From NCBI RefSeq assembly GCF_036195045.1, contig NZ_CP108100.1, positions 4,774,001-4,838,000 on the forward strand: DNA of 64,000 nucleotides, written 5' to 3'. A program made the position numbers and the translations under genes. The notes under the pieces are model-generated. The model did not search any database. It was given only the letters and a program-made list of their open reading frames with translations, and was not told the DNA's origin. Shown piece after piece: positions 1 through 21,343 of the stretch; position 1 is the stretch's first letter; each line of letters starts with the position of its first letter. This DNA is from Streptomyces sp. NBC_00236 (GTDB taxonomy: Bacteria > Actinomycetota > Actinomycetes > Streptomycetales > Streptomycetaceae).

Positions 1-14369
<14,369 letters not shown>

Positions 14370-14444
14370 GGCCTGAACGCCTCGGCCGCGCCGCACCGTC
14401 CTTTCCCCACTCCCACCGGACTTTCTCACTCGTAGGTGACCACC

Positions 14445-15257
14445 ATGCCCATCGTCCCCGTCAACGGAATACGCCTGCATTACGACGACACAGGAGGTGC
14501 CGGAGAGCCCGTCGTCCTTGTCATGGGCTCAGGAGCCTCGGGCCAGGCGTGGCACCTGCACCAGGTGCCCGCGCTGCGGGCCGCGGGGTACCGGGTCATC
14601 ACCTTCGACAACCGGGGGATCGCGCCGAGCGACGTCTGTGCCGAGGGGTTCACCATCCAGGACATGGTGGCCGACCTCGTGGGTCTGCTCGAAGTGCTGG
14701 GGCTGAGCCGGTGTCGGCTGATCGGCACTTCCATGGGCGCGTACATCGTCCAGGAGCTGGCGTTGCTGCGCCCCGATCTCGTACAGCAGGCCGTGCTGAT
14801 GGCGACCCGGGGGCGTACGGACGTGTTGCGCGCCGCCCTCACGCGGGCGGAGATCGAGCTGTACGACTCGGGGGTCGAGCAGCCGCCTCTCCTGCGCGCG
14901 GTGGTCCAGGCGATGCGGAACCTCTCGCCCCGCACGCTGTCGAACGACGCGGACATTCGCGACTGGCTCGACATCTTCGAGATGACCTCCGGGGTCGGGC
15001 CCGGGGAGCGCCGGCAGTTGGTGCTCGATCCGCCTGCGGGCCGTCTCGTCGCCTACCGGAGCATCTCGGTGCCCGTCCATGTCATCGCGTTCCAGGACGA
15101 CTTGGTCACCCCGCCCGAGCTGGGGCGGGAAGTCGCCGAGGCCATTCCGGGCGCGAGCTTCGAGACGGTCGCCGGGTGTGGTCACTACGGCTACCTGGAA
15201 GACCCGGAGTCCGTGAACAAGGGCGTCCTGGAGTTCTTCCGCACGGTCCAACCCTGA
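14445..15257 (+). CDS. Alpha/beta-fold hydrolase, possible stand-alone release enzyme of the NRPS
   Basis: A 270-residue alpha/beta hydrolase. Nucleophile elbow GTSMGA (Ser96), a candidate acid at Asp218/Asp219 and His247 (GCGHYG) form a plausible Ser-Asp-His triad. I chose ATG 14445 because AGGTG lies 6 nt upstream; a GTG at 14436 is in frame. It sits 75 bp after the NRPS, on the same strand and probably co-transcribed. The synthetase has no thioesterase domain, so this enzyme could release the product or edit blocked carrier domains. Its GTSMG elbow is less typical of type II thioesterases than GHSMG, and it could equally be a general esterase or peptidase. The fold is certain; the role is inferred from position. 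Confidence 0.85.
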   Translation: MPIVPVNGIRLHYDDTGGAGEPVVLVMGSGASGQAWHLHQVPALRAAGYRVITFDNRGIAPSDVCAEGFTIQDMVADLVGLLEVLGLSRCRLIGTSMGAYIVQELALLRPDLVQQAVLMATRGRTDVLRAALTRAEIELYDSGVEQPPLLRAVVQAMRNLSPRTLSNDADIRDWLDIFEMTSGVGPGERRQLVLDPPAGRLVAYRSISVPVHVIAFQDDLVTPPELGREVAEAIPGASFETVAGCGHYGYLEDPESVNKGVLEFFRTVQP

Positions 15258-15315
15258 TGGTCCAACCCCGATGGTCCGGCACACCCCGACCGTCCCAGAG
15301 CGATGTGAGGAACTG

Positions 15316-16257
15316 ATGAGCGATCAGTACGGCTGGAAGCCGCTGGAAATCACCGCGGCCGACGCGGGCGTCGAGGCGTCGGCGGCCGGTCTCGTGGAGT
15401 TCTTGAGCGATGCCGAGAAGATCAGCGGACTGCTCGTCCGCGAGAAGGCCCTGGTGTTCCGTGGGTTCCAGGTGGCCGAGGACACGCTCGATCCGGTGAT
15501 GGACCGGCTGCTGCCCAACCGTCTCGCCTACGTGCACGGGAACTCTCCGCGCAGCAAGGTGGGCAGCAACGTCTACACGTCGACGGAGTACCCGTCGGAG
15601 CTGACGATCTCGATGCACAACGAACTCTCGTACGCCTATGCCTGGCCTTCGCGGCTGCTCTTCTTCGCGGCGCACGAGCCGACCACGGGCGGCGCGACGC
15701 CCGTCGTCGACGGAGTGCGCTGGCTGGAGTCCCTCGACCCCGCGATCCGTAAGGCCTTCGCGGGTGGCGTCCGCTACGCGCAGAACCTGCACGGGGGGCG
15801 TGGGCTGGGCAAGAGCTGGCAGGACACGTTCGAGACCACCGACCGGGCGGAGGTGGAAGTCTTCCTGAAGGGCACCGAGGCCGAGTGGACATGGCTGGCG
15901 GACGGTGGGCTGCGGATCTCCCAGTCGCGGCCGTCGACCACCCGGCACCCGGTGACGGGCGTCGAGGTGTGGTTCAACCAGTCGGACCAGTGGCATCCCG
16001 CGGCTCTCGGCGACGACATGGCCGCCGAGCTCGCGCAGATCCTTCCCGAGGAGGAGCTGCCGCAGTCGGTGCGGTTCGCCGACGGGAGCCCGATCCCGGA
16101 CGAGTACGTGATCGAGGTGCGGGACAAGGGGCTCGAAGCGGCGGTGGACGTCGACTGGCGCACCGGTGATCTGATGCTCATCGACAACGTCCTGGTCGGG
16201 CATGGCCGGCGGCCCTTCACCGGTCCGCGCCGGGTCCTGGTCGCGATGTCCGACTGA
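15316..16257 (+). CDS. TauD/SyrP-like Fe(II)/2-oxoglutarate dioxygenase, probable amino acid beta-hydroxylase
   Basis: A 313-residue TauD-family dioxygenase. The iron ligands are visible as His101-x-Glu103 (SMHNELSY) and the distal His296 (VGHGRRPF), with Arg305/306 placed to bind 2-oxoglutarate. The HNE form of the motif and the WFNQ stretch near residue 220 resemble SyrP-type enzymes, which hydroxylate carrier-bound Asp. GAGGAA lies 6 nt before ATG 15316, and the upstream in-frame codons look non-coding. It lies third in line after the NRPS and the hydrolase. Since A3 of the NRPS has an Asp/Asn-type code, the simplest idea is beta-hydroxylation of that residue. The substrate has not been shown; another residue from the missing upstream modules is possible. 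Confidence 0.88.
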   Translation: MSDQYGWKPLEITAADAGVEASAAGLVEFLSDAEKISGLLVREKALVFRGFQVAEDTLDPVMDRLLPNRLAYVHGNSPRSKVGSNVYTSTEYPSELTISMHNELSYAYAWPSRLLFFAAHEPTTGGATPVVDGVRWLESLDPAIRKAFAGGVRYAQNLHGGRGLGKSWQDTFETTDRAEVEVFLKGTEAEWTWLADGGLRISQSRPSTTRHPVTGVEVWFNQSDQWHPAALGDDMAAELAQILPEEELPQSVRFADGSPIPDEYVIEVRDKGLEAAVDVDWRTGDLMLIDNVLVGHGRRPFTGPRRVLVAMSD

Positions 16258-16298
16258 CACGCCTGCGGCTGACACGCGTCCTACTGACACGCGTTCGG
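16254..16298 (+). repeat. 15-bp tandem repeat (three units) at a stop codon
   Basis: CTGACACGC occurs at 16254, 16269 and 16284, an exact 15-nt period. The first unit contains the TGA stop of the dioxygenase gene, and the other two place further TGA codons in the same frame. No function is evident. Confidence 0.7.
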
Positions 16299-16361
16299 CA
16301 GTCGCCTGTACCGGTCACCGCCCGAACCCGGATCGCCGCTCGTTCGTCCCTCGCCGGCCGC

Positions 16362-16391
16362 CGCGAGTGCGCCTGATGCACCGCACTCGCG
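16362..16391. terminator. Bidirectional terminator-like hairpin between convergent genes
   Basis: A perfect 10-bp inverted repeat (CGCGAGTGCG and its complement) flanks a 10-nt loop. It directly abuts the stop codon of the minus-strand DinB gene and lies 105 bp after the dioxygenase stop. Confidence 0.7.
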
Positions 16392-16895
16392 TCATCGCCC
16401 GACCGAGCCGTCGATCTGCTCGCGCAGGATGTCCGCGTGACCGGCGTGCCGGGCGGTCTCCTCGATCATGTGGACCAGGACCCAGCGCATCGACGGCGGC
16501 GGGGTCTCGCGCAGCGAGCGGGCGCCGGGCCGGTCCAGGTCGGCGCAGGCGAGGACGACCTCGTTCGCCCGGGCGATCGCCGCGCGATAGGCGGCCGCCA
16601 CGTCCGACGCGGTGTCGTCGGCGGACACCGCACCCTCGTCGTCCCAGGGCTCGCGGCCGGTGCCGGTGTAGGCCCACACGAACCAGTTGAGCTCGGTGGC
16701 CGTCAGGTGCTTGAGCAGCTGGAGCAGGCTGGTCCCGGAAGGCACACCGGCCGTGCGGACCGCCGGCTCGGAGACGCCGTCCGCCTTCGCGAGGACGGAC
16801 TCGCGCAGGTAGTCCAGGAAGGTCAGCAGGGTGGTCTTCTCGTCGGTGTTCAGACCTGGTGGCCGAAGATCGGGGCGGGGCGTCGAAGTCGTCAT
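16392..16895 (-). CDS. DinB/DUF664-family protein
   Basis: A 167-residue DinB-like four-helix protein (DUF664 type). It has His residues at the usual metal positions: LLKHLTATE in the first half and RHAGHADILRE near the C-terminus. Members are predicted metal-dependent enzymes acting with small thiols or of unknown substrate. It stands alone, convergent with the NRPS tailoring genes and separated from them by a hairpin, so it is probably not part of that cluster. A second family member is at 41868. The function cannot be narrowed from the sequence. Confidence 0.85.
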   Translation of the reverse strand: MTTSTPRPDLRPPGLNTDEKTTLLTFLDYLRESVLAKADGVSEPAVRTAGVPSGTSLLQLLKHLTATELNWFVWAYTGTGREPWDDEGAVSADDTASDVAAAYRAAIARANEVVLACADLDRPGARSLRETPPPSMRWVLVHMIEETARHAGHADILREQIDGSVGR

Positions 16896-16971
16896 GGGGA
16901 AACCGTAGTTGGCCGGGACAAGCTGTGCTCGGGGAGGGGTTCCGCCCGGACTCGCGGGGCCCCGCAGGGTC

Positions 16972-17613
16972 TCAGGCGGTCCCCGGGGCCTCCGGGAAGG
17001 CCAGGGCGGGTGAGCCGCCCGCCCACCACACGCCGATCACGAACGCGGCCGTGGCCTCCACGTACGCCGCCCGGTCCAGCCCGCCCGCCGGCATCGGGCT
17101 CCACCCCATTCCGGTGATCAGCTCCGTGACGTGCCCGGTGGCCCCCGGGTCGTCCGCGCAGAACGGCACTGCGGGCGGGGCCGGGCCGAAGGCGCCCGCC
17201 GGGTGGTTCCACATGCTCACGTGGGCCAGGTTGAAGGCCTTCACCACATGGGCGCCCGGCGCCGCCGCCGCGATCAGGCCGGCCGCGCTCTCCCCCGCTC
17301 CGGTCGTCAGCATCACTCCGCCGGGCCCGGGAGTGAGGGGATTCGTGCAGTCCACGACCGTCCGCCCGGCCAGGGCCCCGGCGTGCTCCCGAGCCAGCGT
17401 CGGGGCCGCCCCGGCGGGTACGGCGAGCAGCGCCGCCTCCCCGTACCCCGCCGCCTGCCCGGGTGTCCCGTGCCCGGCCGCCCCGATCCGTCCGGCGAGT
17501 GCCCCGGCGGCGGCCGCGTCCCGCCCGCCGATGAACACCTCGTGCCCGGCCCGCACCCACGCGCCGCCCAGGGCCGCCGCCATGCCCCCCGTACCCAGTA
17601 CGCCAATGCGCAT
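16972..17613 (-). CDS. NADPH-dependent F420 reductase-like oxidoreductase
   Basis: A 213-residue Rossmann protein beginning MRIGVLGTGGMAAALG, the dinucleotide-binding loop expected of the NADP oxidoreductase/F420 reductase family. Later segments (VVDCTNPLTPG, HVVKAFN) fit that family. ATG 17613 is preceded by GAGGGAG. It is divergent from the HxlR regulator at 17716 with 102 bp between them, a typical regulator/target layout. The family transfers hydride between NADPH and F420 or related acceptors; the actual acceptor here is unknown. Confidence 0.85.
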   Translation of the reverse strand: MRIGVLGTGGMAAALGGAWVRAGHEVFIGGRDAAAAGALAGRIGAAGHGTPGQAAGYGEAALLAVPAGAAPTLAREHAGALAGRTVVDCTNPLTPGPGGVMLTTGAGESAAGLIAAAAPGAHVVKAFNLAHVSMWNHPAGAFGPAPPAVPFCADDPGATGHVTELITGMGWSPMPAGGLDRAAYVEATAAFVIGVWWAGGSPALAFPEAPGTA

Positions 17614-17715
17614 CGTCGTGCTCCCTCTCGTCCTGCTCGTTCCGTTCGGTGGGACGACGCTACGAAGGCCGACGCGCACCGTTCGGTGTCCATCGGCGGG
17701 TGCAGGATGGGCGGC

Positions 17716-18102
17716 ATGGAGAAGCTGACTGATCCGGCCGCCGGTCTGCCGGACCTCGCGTACACGGCGGACTGTCAGGCGCGCGTCGCGTTCGAGGTGC
17801 TGGCCAACCGCTGGGACAGCGTCGTGGTCTTCACGCTCGGAGCGACCGGGCCGATGCGGCCACGCGCGCTCGTGGCGCGGATCGGCGGGATCAGCCCGAA
17901 GGTACTGAACGAGGCGCTGCGGCGGCTGGAGTACAACGGCCTCGTCGAACGCCACGCGTACGCCGAGGCCCCACCACGTGTGGACTACGCACTGACCGAG
18001 GCCGGCACGGCGTTGCTCACACCGATGCGGGGGATGGGCGCCTGGGCCGCGCGCTACGCGGACAGCGTGCTCGACGCACAGGACCGGTACGAGACGCGCT
18101 GA
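17716..18102 (+). CDS. HxlR-family winged-helix regulator
   Basis: A 128-residue winged-helix protein. The N-terminal cysteine (YTADC, Cys20), the RWDSVVVFTL helix and the SPKVLNEALRRLEYNGLVER recognition region are typical of HxlR regulators, some of which sense electrophiles through that cysteine. AGGA lies 8 nt before ATG 17716; an ATG at 17707 would add three residues. It probably controls the divergent F420 reductase-like gene, and perhaps itself, through the shared 102-bp promoter region. That is inferred from layout only. Confidence 0.9.
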   Translation: MEKLTDPAAGLPDLAYTADCQARVAFEVLANRWDSVVVFTLGATGPMRPRALVARIGGISPKVLNEALRRLEYNGLVERHAYAEAPPRVDYALTEAGTALLTPMRGMGAWAARYADSVLDAQDRYETR

Positions 18103-18153
18103 ACCCACGCCGTACGGGGCGTGGCCCGCGACGGCGGCGCCTACGGTCGGATC

Positions 18154-18306
18154 ATGGTGCAGAGCCAGGCGGGAGACGTCGACGGCTACCTCGCCGAGGT
18201 GCCCGAGGCGTCCGACGTGGAAGGGCCGGACCTTCTCGGTCCGGCCCTCACGACGTCCCGTCCCGCCAGGCCTATGCCCACCGGGACGGTGTCACCTCAG
18301 CAGTAG
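18154..18306 (+). pseudogene. Probable remnant of a DUF1801 gene
   Basis: The frame opens MVQSQAGDVDGYLAEVPE, which strongly resembles the N-terminus of DUF1801 (YdhG-like) proteins. After about 20 residues the match is lost in low-complexity sequence over a terminator-like hairpin, and the frame ends at 18306 inside the 3' end of the next gene. The body of the domain, normally over 100 residues, is absent, so this looks like a truncated relic. Identification rests on a short match. Confidence 0.35.
18222..18248. terminator. Strong hairpin between convergent genes
   Basis: A perfect 11-bp inverted repeat (AGGGCCGGACC and its complement) has a 5-nt loop. It lies between the HxlR gene and the convergent secreted-protein gene and could end transcription from both sides. 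Confidence 0.75.
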
Positions 18307-18884
18307 GCCTTGGCCGCCCGCTTGGCGGTGCCCTTCTTGGGCGCTTCGGTGCACTTCACCGCACCCTCGGCCTGGACGTTCCAGCTGCGGGCCTTGCCGT
18401 AGCCCGTCTTGCCGAAACCGGTGCCGCGGGTGTTGCAGGTCTTGGCGGTGTAGTAGCCGGACGCCTTCTTGACGCCGCTGAACACCACGTAGACACCCGG
18501 CTTGTTGAAGTTGTACGTGACCGACTCGCTCTTCTCCTTGGTCTTCTCCCCGGCCTTGGAGAGGGTCCCGGAGACATGTGCGTCCATGCTGCTGATGACC
18601 CAGCTGGCCGAGTAGCTGGCGCCTGCGGACACTTCGCGCCCGGAGGTGACCGTCTGCCGGTAGGTCGCCGACTTGGTGTAGGAGCCGGTGCCGTCCTTGG
18701 GGATGTTGATCTGCTTCGCGTGGGTGATCACCCAACTGTTGCTCAGGCTGGTCCATTTCGCGGACTTGTAGCCAGGCTCGCAGACGATCGGTGCTGCATT
18801 CGCCGAGCCCGCCGGGCCCAGCGCCACCAAGGAGACGGAGGCCAGACCAGCGGCCACGACCGTCGACAGGAATCTCTTGCTCAT
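18297..18884 (-). CDS. Secreted four-cysteine protein of unknown function
   Basis: A 195-residue precursor. A charged start (MSKRF), a hydrophobic stretch and GSANA mark a Sec signal peptide cleaved after about residue 30. The mature part, about 165 residues, is rich in Ser, Thr, Lys and Gly with alternating polar and aromatic residues (YTKSATYRQTVTSG, KSESVTYNF), suggesting a beta-sheet fold. It has four cysteines: near the new N-terminus, in KTCNTRG, in VKCTE and as the last residue, which could form two disulfides. ATG 18884 is preceded by GGGGGAAA. I do not recognise the family. Confidence 0.75.
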   Translation of the reverse strand: MSKRFLSTVVAAGLASVSLVALGPAGSANAAPIVCEPGYKSAKWTSLSNSWVITHAKQINIPKDGTGSYTKSATYRQTVTSGREVSAGASYSASWVISSMDAHVSGTLSKAGEKTKEKSESVTYNFNKPGVYVVFSGVKKASGYYTAKTCNTRGTGFGKTGYGKARSWNVQAEGAVKCTEAPKKGTAKRAAKAYC

Positions 18885-19157
18885 GCTGTTTCCCCCGCGT
18901 TTCTTCAGTGGCCCCTTGTCCGCGGGCCACATGGTCACCGACCCGCCCAGTTGGCCAGGGCCGGTCGACCCAGCCTATTGCGGGATGATCAAGGAATGCT
19001 CCTGATTTAAGCGGGACTTGAGCATTCTGAGGGGAACTGTCGCGGCAGCTGTGGTTTGTGAGGCGTACGGCAGCACTGCTGTTCGGCCCGCGAGACCGGG
19101 GACCACTGCCTGCGTCGAACCGAGGCGGTCGGCGTTCGTGGTGCCGGGGCCGCGCGC

Positions 19158-19778
19158 TCACTTCCGGGAAGGGAAGGCCTCGTCCAGCGTGGGGACCGAG
19201 AGGTGGTCGGACGTCATCGCGTCCAGGACGTCGTCCACGCGCAGGTAGCGGCCCTGCTGGATCGCCGGTGTGATCCGGCCGATGGTGCCGGCCTCGCGGA
19301 GGTGGAAAACGGTCCATGGGTGCGGGAACGAGTTGGTGCCCAGGGGTTCCCCGTCACGCAGGATCTGCCGCGTCCGCGGGCTCGGGCTGCGGGTTCCGTC
19401 GATCTCCTGGTTGAGGGTCTCCACCGCGTCGACGCCGAATACCGTTCCGCTGCCGCCCCGCTCGTACATGATGAGCATCCGGGGCCGGGCGAGGGCCACG
19501 TGTTTGCTGTCGAGCGGGCAGATGTACGCGCGGTGCGCGGCGAGGTCGCGCAGGGCCTGTTCGTTCGCCGGAACGATCACCGCGTGGTTGTGCAGCGAGC
19601 GGAACCAGCCGAGCGCGGCCTCCTCGTTCCACACGAGCTTGTTGCGATTGCGGAACGCGGGTTCGGCGACCAGGCCCCGGTACCCCATCAGCTCGATGCT
19701 GCGCGGCGGACGTCCCACCAGGGCACCGAAATCGGCCCGGGTGATGACCTCGGGCAGTTCGTCGAACCAGGTCGTCAT
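19158..19778 (-). CDS. Unrecognised protein co-transcribed with the XRE/DUF397 pair
   Basis: A 206-residue protein I cannot assign. Residues 10-35 (ITRADFGALVGRPPRSIELM) could form a helix-turn-helix. The middle is mixed (ARPRMLIMYERG) and the end (YLRVDDVLDAM) looks helical. There is no signal peptide or membrane segment. ATG 19778 lies 4 nt after the DUF397 stop, with GGTGG inside the end of that gene as the likely ribosome binding site. It is therefore the third gene of an XRE-DUF397 operon. This position suggests a role tied to the regulator pair, but nothing in the sequence shows what that role is. Confidence 0.7.
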   Translation of the reverse strand: MTTWFDELPEVITRADFGALVGRPPRSIELMGYRGLVAEPAFRNRNKLVWNEEAALGWFRSLHNHAVIVPANEQALRDLAAHRAYICPLDSKHVALARPRMLIMYERGGSGTVFGVDAVETLNQEIDGTRSPSPRTRQILRDGEPLGTNSFPHPWTVFHLREAGTIGRITPAIQQGRYLRVDDVLDAMTSDHLSVPTLDEAFPSRK

Positions 19779-19782
19779 GGAG

Positions 19783-19962
19783 CTATACCACCGTGTGCTT
19801 GAGGAAGGCCGCCCAGGCGGCGGGGGAGAGGGTGAGCGGGGGGACGGTGAGGTCCTTGGAGTCGCGGACGTGGATGGCGTGGGGGCGGGTGGCCACCTCT
19901 ACGCAGTTGCCGCCCTCTGTGCTGCTGTGGCTGCTCTTCATCCACTGGAGGTCAGTACTCAT
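19783..19962 (-). CDS. DUF397 small protein
   Basis: A 59-residue protein with the DUF397 pattern: LQWMKSSHSSTEGGNCVEVA at the start, IHVRDSKD in the middle and LTLSPAAWAAFL near the end. Its ATG overlaps the TGA of the XRE gene (ATGA), so translation is coupled. DUF397 proteins usually pair with Scr1/WhiJ-type XRE regulators in Streptomyces and are thought to modulate them, in some loci resembling toxin-antitoxin pairs. The exact role here is not shown. Confidence 0.9.
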   Translation of the reverse strand: MSTDLQWMKSSHSSTEGGNCVEVATRPHAIHVRDSKDLTVPPLTLSPAAWAAFLKHTVV

Positions 19963-20771
19963 AGTCCTTCTGCTACCTGTTCAATCAGTTCGCGTGACTC
20001 TTCCGGTCCGAGAGCCTGGGTCCGCAGAATGCCATACCGGGCGAACAGGCTTCCCAGCTCTGGCTGTTCGTCAACAAGGAAGCTCCGGGTCTGGACCTCC
20101 AGGAAGCCCAACCGGCGCCGATCGTCGGTCTCCAGCAGGACGAAGGGCCCGCTCAGTCCCCCGTGTGTCTCCCGCTGAGGCGGCATGACCTGCATGTGCA
20201 CGTGCCGTAGTCGACTGACCTCAAGAATGTGATGGAGCTGTGCTCGATGCACGTCCCGTCCGCCGATCGGGCGGGTGAGTGGGCTGAGCTCCAGGACGAA
20301 GCTGATGTCCGGCAACGGTTTGCGGGTCAGCATGCGTTGTCGTGCGAGGCGGCCCGCGACCAATCCCTCGATCTCGTCGTCGTCAAGAGGCGGGCAGGCG
20401 CCTCTGAACAGGGCACGTGCGTGCTTTTCGGTCTGCAGTAGTCCGGGCACGAGGTGGGACTCGTATTCGTACCGCGCCCTGGCCGTGGCCTCCTCCTCGG
20501 CGAAAGGTTCGAACCAGGAAGCCACGCGGCTTGACGTCAACTTCTGACCCGCGGCGATCAGAGCACCGTCGGCGCCGAGCGCGGCATCAGCCTGTGGGGT
20601 GAATACCCCCTTCGGAGGGCGGTCCCCCCGCTCCACCATCGCCACCTGCGACTTGGAGAATCCGATCTTCTGCCCTAACCCCTCCTGGGAGAGTCCGGCT
20701 CGTTCACGGTAGTGCCGCAACAACGCCCCGAACATCTCCGCATTGCCGCCCCCATGGTTACTGGTGTGCAC
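19959..20771 (-). CDS. XRE-family regulator of the Scr1/WhiJ type (HTH plus DUF5753)
   Basis: About 270 residues. The N-terminal helix-turn-helix reads LSQEGLGQKIGFSKSQVAMV. The rest matches the DUF5753 ligand or partner domain (ASWFEPFAEEEATARARYEYES, VPGLLQTEKHARAL). I chose GTG 20771, preceded by a G-rich ribosome site; an ATG at 20801 adds ten residues. Stop and DUF397 start overlap. Three GTGCAC sites lie at and upstream of the start, so autoregulation is likely. This is a common Streptomyces developmental or antibiotic-related regulator type, but the target is unknown. Confidence 0.88.
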   Translation of the reverse strand: MHTSNHGGGNAEMFGALLRHYRERAGLSQEGLGQKIGFSKSQVAMVERGDRPPKGVFTPQADAALGADGALIAAGQKLTSSRVASWFEPFAEEEATARARYEYESHLVPGLLQTEKHARALFRGACPPLDDDEIEGLVAGRLARQRMLTRKPLPDISFVLELSPLTRPIGGRDVHRAQLHHILEVSRLRHVHMQVMPPQRETHGGLSGPFVLLETDDRRRLGFLEVQTRSFLVDEQPELGSLFARYGILRTQALGPEESRELIEQVAEGL

Positions 20772-20801
20772 AGCCCACCCCCCAGGTGCACAACAGTGCA
20801 C
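20766..20801. promoter_or_regulatory. Three phased GTGCAC palindromes upstream of the XRE gene
   Basis: The self-complementary hexamer GTGCAC occurs at 20766, 20786 and 20796, spaced by 20 and 10 bp, so all sites face the same side of the helix. One overlaps the chosen GTG start of the XRE gene. The array sits between divergent genes and is a plausible operator for the XRE protein. Binding is inferred. Confidence 0.45.
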
Positions 20802-20852
20802 AGACGCCTTGTGTCCCTGGTCACGGTACGTGCGAGTGCCGACGCTTTCCGT

Positions 20853-21278
20853 ATGGATCAGAAAAGTTCACCGGACCTGATGCCCTCCTGGATCCCCGCG
20901 ACCGGCCATGCCCTCCGCCACGCCGGGATCCACTTCGACGCCGTGCGGATCATCGGCATCCTGGGCGAGCAAGTGGCGTACGAGGTCATGCAGTTCACGG
21001 ATTTCCGGGCCGGGCCCATCATCCGGTCCCGGATCGGCGACCGCAGTATGTACTTCCTGCTGCCGCCCGGAAGTGCCCGCGCCTATCGATGGCCCGTCGG
21101 GGCCGAGGCGTTGGTGCGGGAGGGGGCGGCCTTCGTCGGGGTGCCCGCTGTCCACGGGCTGACGTACCCGCTGGACTGGCGTTCTCTGCCGAGCGCTCAA
21201 GTCCCGTTCGTGGATGCGGAACTGCTGTTCGAGCTGCTGCGGGAGGTGGTCGAGCGCGAGAAATGTGATGTACGGTGA
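20853..21278 (+). CDS. Conserved-looking protein of unknown function
   Basis: A 141-residue soluble protein, divergent from the XRE operon. It includes HALRHAGIHFDAVRIIGILG, RSMYFLLPPGSA and a C-terminal acidic helix (DAELLFELLREVVERE). The style recalls actinobacterial accessory proteins found near replication or mobile-element genes, but I do not recognise a named family. ATG 20853 is the likely start because the sequence before it lies in the shared promoter and operator region. Its stop overlaps a GTG of the next frame, suggesting co-transcription with the HTH protein downstream. Confidence 0.65.
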   Translation: MDQKSSPDLMPSWIPATGHALRHAGIHFDAVRIIGILGEQVAYEVMQFTDFRAGPIIRSRIGDRSMYFLLPPGSARAYRWPVGAEALVREGAAFVGVPAVHGLTYPLDWRSLPSAQVPFVDAELLFELLREVVEREKCDVR

Positions 21279-21343
21279 TCGCGATATTACGCTCCGTGCG
21301 CCTCGGCGCATGGGGCGGCCCCCGGCGGTGTTACCAGCACCGT

